DNA of 10,670 nucleotides from Phycisphaerae bacterium. Lineage in GTDB: Bacteria; Planctomycetota; Phycisphaerae; Phycisphaerales; SM1A02. Shown in pieces: positions 6,353-10,670 of the stretch. Below the pieces are notes generated by a model. That model was given only the letters and a program-made list of their open reading frames with translations, searched no databases and had not been told where the DNA came from. The translations under genes were made by a program, and so were the position numbers. How positions within the stretch are numbered: position 1 is the stretch's first letter; each line of letters begins with the position of its first letter. Location of the stretch: NCBI GenBank assembly GCA_002684755.1, contig NYVS01000003.1, positions 16,210 to 26,879 of the forward strand, in the 5' to 3' direction.

Positions 6353-8467
6353 ATGACGAGTGGGTCGATCTACATTCACGCGAGGTCGCCGCGTCTGCGT
6401 GAAGCCGCTCGCATCCTCGTCATCGCGCTTCGTAGGCCGAACCTCCGTCTGCTTGACGCTGATGCAGGATCCGCCGACGGGCCGGTGATCATGTTGGATC
6501 TCGGGGAGGCCATCCAGCCAGAAGATGAGGGATCGTCTGCTTGCTTCAGGCTCGCTTCGGGGATTCCGGCGCGGCAGCCGATCGAATGCGTGGTTCCCGG
6601 TGGAACCCGAGTGGCGTTGCCGGCCCGTCTCGAATGCGTTCGGGAAGACAATGGATATCTGGTCGAGCCCACGGTCACGAATCGTGCTCGGTCGATGCTG
6701 GCAATCGCTAGAAGACGTTTTCGCAAGTCTTCTCATCAGGATCCCGGGGATGACCTCTTCGAATCGATGTTGTGCGCGGAATTGTATCGAAGGGTCTTCG
6801 GCGAATCGACACGCGAGGCGTTCGGGGCGTGGCTTCGAATTGACGAGAACGCGTCCGTGCTGAAACATTCGTCCTTCGGCCCTGGCAGAGTGCAATCGGA
6901 TCTTTCTTACCTTGACGACATGGTTCGGGAGTGTTTCAGTGGCGAGGTTCCGGAACGATATTTCAGAGATCTTGCCTCTTGCATTTCCGGGAATCAGTCG
7001 TTGTACGAGACTGCCATGGCTCGAATCATGTCTCGTCCCGCCGTGCTTGCTCACGCCGGTCTATTGATTCGGGAATCGGGATCCGATGCCGCAGCGGATC
7101 GTCTTGTCGCCGGATTGCAGCTCTGGCTTCCCCGGTGCCGAAACTCCAAACAGCTGTGTGCGATTGGATTCGCCGCGCTGGCGCTGGGCCGTACGTTCCT
7201 TCTTGAAGAGGTCGTCCGAGTGATGGGCACCTCGATCTGGCGGATGGAGGACAGCGCTCTTCTACCGCTGGTGCCTGGAAAGCCGAATATCGAGCGTTCG
7301 CTTCTGGCTTCAGGGCTGGTCGCCGGGCTGGCGATCCATTTCGAGGGCGCGGACTTCTCCGACTTGTCGTCGGTGCAGGATCGGATCGAGCTTGTATGGG
7401 AGGGTTTCGGCTTCCAGCCGATCGCCACTGCGATCGAAGGCGCCGACTTCCGCTTCTTCGATCCCGGGGAACGTCTGATCTCCGCATCCCTTTTGGACAA
7501 TTGGCTGAAGATGATCGAGCAACCGCACATCGATCACGGCCAACTCTGTATCAGCGACTCGAGATACGACCAGGCGGTGGAGGCGTTGGAGGCGATGTGG
7601 GGTCGGATTGTCGATGCCATCGCCGCCGAAGCGGGCCAGGCGGTGGTGAGGATCAGACCTTGGCCGGCGGGATCGGATTTCGCGGTCTCGGTTCGCTACG
7701 ACGTGGATCGCCCCGTCCCGGAGGGTCGGATCGATCGGATTCTGGAGATCCAGTCGAAGGTGATCGGCGGCATGTGTGGATCTTGGTTTTTTCTTGAAGG
7801 AGCGCACCACAACGAAGCGGTGCGAGACGCGATTCGGGGACATGGACAGGAGGAAGGGGTGCACAGCACTCGACTCTCTAGACAATCCTGCGTGGGAAAG
7901 GGTGTGACCGCTCATTCATCCCAGCACTCTGAATATTTCAGTGGACGCCGTTCGCTCCTGGAGGCCGAAGCGGGTGGGGCGATCTACTCCGAGCAGATGA
8001 ATCATCTCGCCACGGGGCCTCGGCCGGCTTGGCTCGGTGAGCGTGCCAGCGAATTGTGGGCGTTTCCCCTCCATTTTCCCGTGGAGGGAAGTGTCGGTGA
8101 GCAGGGCCTTTCCTACTTTGCGAGGTACGCCGCAGCGTGCATCGACCAACGGAACGCAGGAGCCCACGTCGTTCTCGGCGCTCATCCGGACTGCGAACCC
8201 GAGTTGATTCGACTTGCGGTTCTACGCTGCGGGCTCGTTGGCGGATGGGCGGTCACGATGAAGGACGTACTCGCTCGGGCCCGAGCGCTCAGCACGCCGG
8301 GAGATATCAAGGTCGAAGTTCGGGGATCGCAGCTCGAGGTCTGGTCGAGAAATGATGTGGCAGATGTCGTCTTCGAGTTCATTCCACCGGGTGCGGATCT
8401 TTTGGTGTTGCATGGAGATCTGAAGGCGGACGAATTCGTCACATTGCGTTCGATTTCAAAGCGATGA
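6353..8467 (+). CDS. Large protein with unknown N-terminal region and degenerate deacetylase-like C-terminal domain
   Basis: The product has 704 residues. AGGAG (6338-6342) lies 10 bases before the ATG. I do not recognise residues 1 to about 430. They are rich in predicted helices (for example about 216-295) and show no signal peptide or clear membrane segment. From about 430 onward the pattern recalls HDVD-type polysaccharide deacetylases: FAVSVRYDVDRPV at 443-455 (Tyr where His is usual before the metal-binding Asp), CGSWFFLEG at 475-483, GHGQEEGVHS at 496-505, and GAHPD at 609-613, comparable to the late His-Pro motif. The gene follows the sulfotransferase fusion by 96 bp on the same strand, which suggests co-transcription. 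By context it may be a partner acting on the same glycan, or a binding or regulatory deacetylase relative. Catalytic activity is uncertain because of the Tyr substitution. Confidence 0.68.
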   Translation: MTSGSIYIHARSPRLREAARILVIALRRPNLRLLDADAGSADGPVIMLDLGEAIQPEDEGSSACFRLASGIPARQPIECVVPGGTRVALPARLECVREDNGYLVEPTVTNRARSMLAIARRRFRKSSHQDPGDDLFESMLCAELYRRVFGESTREAFGAWLRIDENASVLKHSSFGPGRVQSDLSYLDDMVRECFSGEVPERYFRDLASCISGNQSLYETAMARIMSRPAVLAHAGLLIRESGSDAAADRLVAGLQLWLPRCRNSKQLCAIGFAALALGRTFLLEEVVRVMGTSIWRMEDSALLPLVPGKPNIERSLLASGLVAGLAIHFEGADFSDLSSVQDRIELVWEGFGFQPIATAIEGADFRFFDPGERLISASLLDNWLKMIEQPHIDHGQLCISDSRYDQAVEALEAMWGRIVDAIAAEAGQAVVRIRPWPAGSDFAVSVRYDVDRPVPEGRIDRILEIQSKVIGGMCGSWFFLEGAHHNEAVRDAIRGHGQEEGVHSTRLSRQSCVGKGVTAHSSQHSEYFSGRRSLLEAEAGGAIYSEQMNHLATGPRPAWLGERASELWAFPLHFPVEGSVGEQGLSYFARYAAACIDQRNAGAHVVLGAHPDCEPELIRLAVLRCGLVGGWAVTMKDVLARARALSTPGDIKVEVRGSQLEVWSRNDVADVVFEFIPPGADLLVLHGDLKADEFVTLRSISKR

Positions 8468-8815
8468 GAGCGTCCTCCCAGGAAACGCGGTAACGGAACT
8501 TCATCCCTCCCGGGCGATTCGGCGTACATCTTGCAACGATGCGGGGCCCTTTTCTCATGCTCTTTCTTCACCGGCGGTGGGATCGCGAGGTGCGGGCGAG
8601 CAGCGAGGCGACGAACAGCCTTATCGCTGCGTTGAAAGCGGCTGCCGGGCCCTCGTTAAGAAACGCGATAGCAGACCAGAGGTGACAGGTCGGAGTCAGA
8701 TTCAGCCACAAAATCCAGAGTTGAATTGACAGCGGGTCTTCTAAGGGCAACTTTCAAGAGTCTCACTCGGCGTGGGATGGAAGTGGAAAATTGGGAATGG
8801 GAAAGGGAATAAAAA
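8468..8815. other. Intergenic stretch with possible decayed small ORF
   Basis: No convincing gene or terminator lies in this 348-bp gap. One plus-strand frame reads from ATG 8557 to TGA 8683-8685 (42 residues, including SLIAALKAAAGPSLRNAIAD) and continues in the same frame after the stop as QVGVRFSHKIQS up to a TGA at about 8721-8723. The opposite strand is open over the same interval (8568-8750). This may be the remnant of a small repeated ORF, but I cannot confirm it. A consensus TTGACA occurs at 8726-8731 without a matching -10 box. AAAGGGA at about 8802-8808 could serve as the ribosome binding site of the next gene. Confidence 0.35.
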
Positions 8816-9424
8816 ATGAACCATGGATTCACAGCAGTGGGTGTTGCTGTCGCAGCGTCGCTCTGCAGTGCCGCGTCGGCGGACACGTTTTTATTGGACA
8901 TTCCGGACGGGGTTGGTACTGACATCACCTGGTCTTCCGAATCGGGGGCAGTGGGATCATTTTTCGACATCTCGGCGGAGCACCTCAACTTCTACGCGAC
9001 GGGATATGGCACTCCTGGAGTTGTGTTTGCTTGGGATTATGCGAGCCAGCCGGGCGGCGTGGACGCCGTGGGCAGCCTCGAGCTTTCGGTTTTCGACCCG
9101 TCAGAGATGTTGTTATCAGGGGTTGCATTCGACATTTCCGGCTACCTCGACCGGGAGAGCAACTCTGCGGTCCGAGTCTATGCGGATGACAGCGTGGTCT
9201 TCGAAGCGGATTTCTCGCTCGCAGGTGCCAGTGAGGTCGCGACAGTCGCGGTGGAGTTTGGTGCATCGAGCAGCGTTCGGATCGAGCTCGAAAACACCTC
9301 GCCGTGGGCGTGGACCGGGCTCGACAACATCGCCGTTTCGGGTGCCGCCGTCCCCGCCCCGGGCGCCCTCGCCCTGCTGGGCGTCGCCGGCATCGTCGGT
9401 GGTCGTCGACGCCGAACTGCCTGA
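8816..9424 (+). CDS. Secreted PEP-CTERM sorting-domain protein
   Basis: The product has 202 residues. Residues 1 to about 22 form a signal peptide: hydrophobic FTAVGVAVAASLCSAASA, with likely cleavage after SA-SA. The body, about 23-175, is rich in Ser, Asp, Val and Gly with alternating hydrophobic residues and ends in WTGLDNIAVSG, which suggests a beta-sandwich. The C-terminus, 179-202, is a PEP-CTERM-type tail: VPAPGALALLG, a short hydrophobic helix, then GGRRRRTA. Proteins with this tail are processed by exosortases and exported to the surface or exopolysaccharide matrix. The exact role is unknown. An in-frame TAA at 8810-8812 fixes ATG 8816 as the first possible ATG, and AAAGGGA lies upstream. 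A strong terminator follows 25 bp after the stop, so the gene is probably its own transcription unit or ends one. Confidence 0.9.
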   Translation: MNHGFTAVGVAVAASLCSAASADTFLLDIPDGVGTDITWSSESGAVGSFFDISAEHLNFYATGYGTPGVVFAWDYASQPGGVDAVGSLELSVFDPSEMLLSGVAFDISGYLDRESNSAVRVYADDSVVFEADFSLAGASEVATVAVEFGASSSVRIELENTSPWAWTGLDNIAVSGAAVPAPGALALLGVAGIVGGRRRRTA

Positions 9425-9449
9425 CACCCCGCTGATCCCGAATTTCCAG

Positions 9450-9480
9450 GTGGCCGACTCGCAGGAGTCGGCCACTTTTT
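9450..9480 (+). terminator. Rho-independent terminator after the PEP-CTERM gene
   Basis: GTGGCCGACTC (9450-9460) pairs perfectly with GAGTCGGCCAC (9465-9475) around a 4-base loop (GCAG), followed by five T (9476-9480). The 11-bp GC-rich stem can extend by a G-T and an A-T pair. It works in the plus direction only, because no T-run follows on the minus strand. Confidence 0.92.
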
Positions 9481-9679
9481 CGTACCCTCTGGTCGATGGG
9501 GTCGGAAATGCCAATCCCGTCGGGAATTCCGTCGAAGCCAGATTCGCGGGGCATCGGGCCCATCGCGGCGATCTGACCCCGTTGGGCCGCTTCAGGCAAC
9601 AATTCGGCGAGATTGACGTTCCAACTGGTTGGCAGGCGGCCCGGTTCGCCTCAAATCAAGCCATAAGATTCGACAAGAT

Positions 9680-9684
9680 AAAGG
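9680..9684 (+). promoter_or_regulatory. Ribosome binding site choosing ATG 9694
   Basis: AAAGG (9680-9684) lies 3 bases before an ATG at 9688 and 9 bases before an in-frame ATG at 9694. The second spacing is the usual one, so 9694 is the preferred start. The choice changes the product by only two residues. Confidence 0.5.
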
Positions 9685-9693
9685 TTTATGCCC

Positions 9694-10670
9694 ATGAGCA
9701 GGATTCGAATTCGTCCGTTCGTCGCCGCCTTGATCGGCGGTGCCGCCGTGATTTGTGGTGACATTGGCCTCGACACCATCACCGGATCCACCGATTTCTC
9801 GAACACCGCCGCCGCCCAGCGGGGTGGTCGAGGCGGTCGCGGTGGCATGGGCATGGGTGGCATGCGGGAGATCCGCGAGCTGCTCGAGCCCGACTTCGCG
9901 CGACGAGACGTCCCGCTTTTCGCCGAGCAGCTCGGCCTCGATGATGGCCAGCGGGCGATCATCGAGAGCCTGATCGAGGACTACGCCGACACCTTCGGCG
10001 AAGGCAGCGAGATGGTCCAGGCGGACCTCCAGGACCTCGGCCGGGCGATGATGCAGTCATTCATGGGCGGTGGGGGCATGGGCGACATGCGGGAACGCAT
10101 GCGGGACCGGGCCCAGAGCGTCCGGGATGAGATCGAGGAGATCCAGGAAGCCAACGGGCAGGAGATGTCCCAGGAGGAGCGGCGGGATCTCTGGCGTGAG
10201 CGGATGCAGGAAGCCGGCCAGGACATGATGCAGGAATCCGTCGAGTCCGGGGCGATGGACGAAGCCCGTGGCGTCATGGGCGAGATGCTCGACATCCTCG
10301 AGGAGTGGGTTGCGGACCGACAGCGACTGAAGGGCGAATTCGTCGGCAACGTCGAAATCCAGCTTTCCGACGACCAGTTGGTCCTCTGGCCCTCGTTCGA
10401 ACGGTTCCTGGTGCGTGAGAAGTCGCTGCCGAGGGCGCGGCTCTCCGGCGAGGGCGTCAACCTCTTCGCGGTCCTCGACGATGCGGGGCTGTCCGATGCC
10501 GCGTTCGACTCCGTCGACGCGATGCTCGACGAGTACGAGATCCAGCTTCATCAGGCCCTGGTCAACCGGGACGCCTACCTGCTTTCCAGCGCCCCTCGGC
10601 TCTACAAGGCGATGCGTGACGGCGACGTCGACGCCGCGACCAAGGTCCTCAAGCAGCAGGTCCAGTACCG
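9694..10670 (+). CDS. Secreted Gly/Met-rich helical protein, distantly Spy/CpxP-like (partial, runs off right edge)
   Basis: 325 codons are visible and no stop is reached. The N-terminus (MSRIRIRPFVAALIGGAAVI) is a basic segment followed by a hydrophobic one, a probable signal sequence, with a possible cleavage site near NTAAAQ at about 37-42. A Gly/Arg/Met-rich linker follows (43-57). The rest is strongly helical and highly charged: FAEQLGLDDGQRAIIESLIEDY at about 76-97 and IQLSDDQLVLWPSFERFL at about 222-239 both resemble the L-x-L-x-x-x-Q pattern of LTXXQ/Spy/CpxP periplasmic proteins, separated by a Met/Glu/Arg-rich stretch (115-210) that could form a coiled coil. A role as a periplasmic chaperone or envelope-stress protein is possible but unproven. 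It lies beyond a strong terminator, so it has its own promoter and is probably unrelated to the glycan genes. Confidence 0.82.
   Translation, partial: MSRIRIRPFVAALIGGAAVICGDIGLDTITGSTDFSNTAAAQRGGRGGRGGMGMGGMREIRELLEPDFARRDVPLFAEQLGLDDGQRAIIESLIEDYADTFGEGSEMVQADLQDLGRAMMQSFMGGGGMGDMRERMRDRAQSVRDEIEEIQEANGQEMSQEERRDLWRERMQEAGQDMMQESVESGAMDEARGVMGEMLDILEEWVADRQRLKGEFVGNVEIQLSDDQLVLWPSFERFLVREKSLPRARLSGEGVNLFAVLDDAGLSDAAFDSVDAMLDEYEIQLHQALVNRDAYLLSSAPRLYKAMRDGDVDAATKVLKQQVQY

Noticed and set aside
6236..7054. 272-codon minus-strand frame
   Set aside because: It is Arg/Ser-rich, antisense to the 6353-8467 gene and without recognisable motifs.
8726..8731. Consensus -35 box TTGACA upstream of the PEP-CTERM gene
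   Set aside because: No acceptable -10 box is found 16-18 bases downstream (AACTTT or similar), so no promoter is called.
8568..8750. 60-codon minus-strand frame with hydrophobic residues
   Set aside because: No ribosome binding site was identified and no family is recognised. It is more likely the reverse of a decayed repeat than a real gene.
9745..9759. Possible lipobox (AVIC) in the 9694 protein
   Set aside because: Ile directly precedes Cys where Gly, Ala or Ser is expected, so a lipoprotein call is not supported.
8823..9761. 312-codon plus-strand frame over the PEP-CTERM gene
   Set aside because: It runs through the terminator and reads as Ser/Arg-rich noise. The 8816 frame has a signal peptide and a sorting tail.
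9981..10551. Minus-strand frames at the right edge
   Set aside because: They are antisense shadows of the Gly/Met-rich gene, with Ser/Arg-rich or otherwise featureless products.

Overview
The window looks like chromosomal DNA of a planctomycete, most likely of the Phycisphaerae/Phycisphaerales group. The main clue is the protein at 8816-9424: it has a signal peptide and ends in a PEP-CTERM sorting tail of the form VPAPGALALLG...GGRRRR, which is typical of that group. A secreted Gly/Arg/Met-rich helical protein at the right edge and the GC-rich coding style fit this. I see no rRNA, tRNA, CRISPR array or recognisable insertion sequence.

Layout. (1) Leftward block, 4565 to beyond position 1: a six-helix membrane protein resembling an ABC-exporter membrane domain without an ATPase (3447-4565), a class I SAM-dependent methyltransferase with an unassigned C-terminal half (1991-3394), and a heparinase II/III-family lyase (1-1994, running off the left edge). 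The last two genes overlap by 4 bp (ATGA), so they are almost certainly one operon. (2) A divergent intergenic region of about 173 bp (4566-4738). (3) Rightward block: a sulfotransferase fused to a polysaccharide-deacetylase-like domain (4739-6256), then a 704-residue protein with an unrecognised N-terminal two-thirds and a second, degenerate deacetylase-like C-terminal domain (6353-8467). (4) A 348-bp gap that may hold a decayed small repeat-type ORF. (5) The PEP-CTERM protein, closed by a strong intrinsic terminator (9450-9480). (6) A secreted protein distantly like Spy/CpxP, running off the right edge (9694 onward).

How the genes may work together. The two divergent blocks look like part of a surface-polysaccharide locus. 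One protein joins a complete PAPS-dependent sulfotransferase to a deacetylase-like domain, the same pair of activities found in animal heparan sulfate N-deacetylase/N-sulfotransferases (NDST) but in reverse order. It lies next to a heparinase-family lyase that keeps its catalytic and zinc-binding residues but has no signal peptide. My inference is that the locus makes, edits or recycles an N-sulfated, uronate-containing (glycosaminoglycan-like) polymer. No glycosyltransferase is visible in the window, so the polymer itself cannot be deduced.
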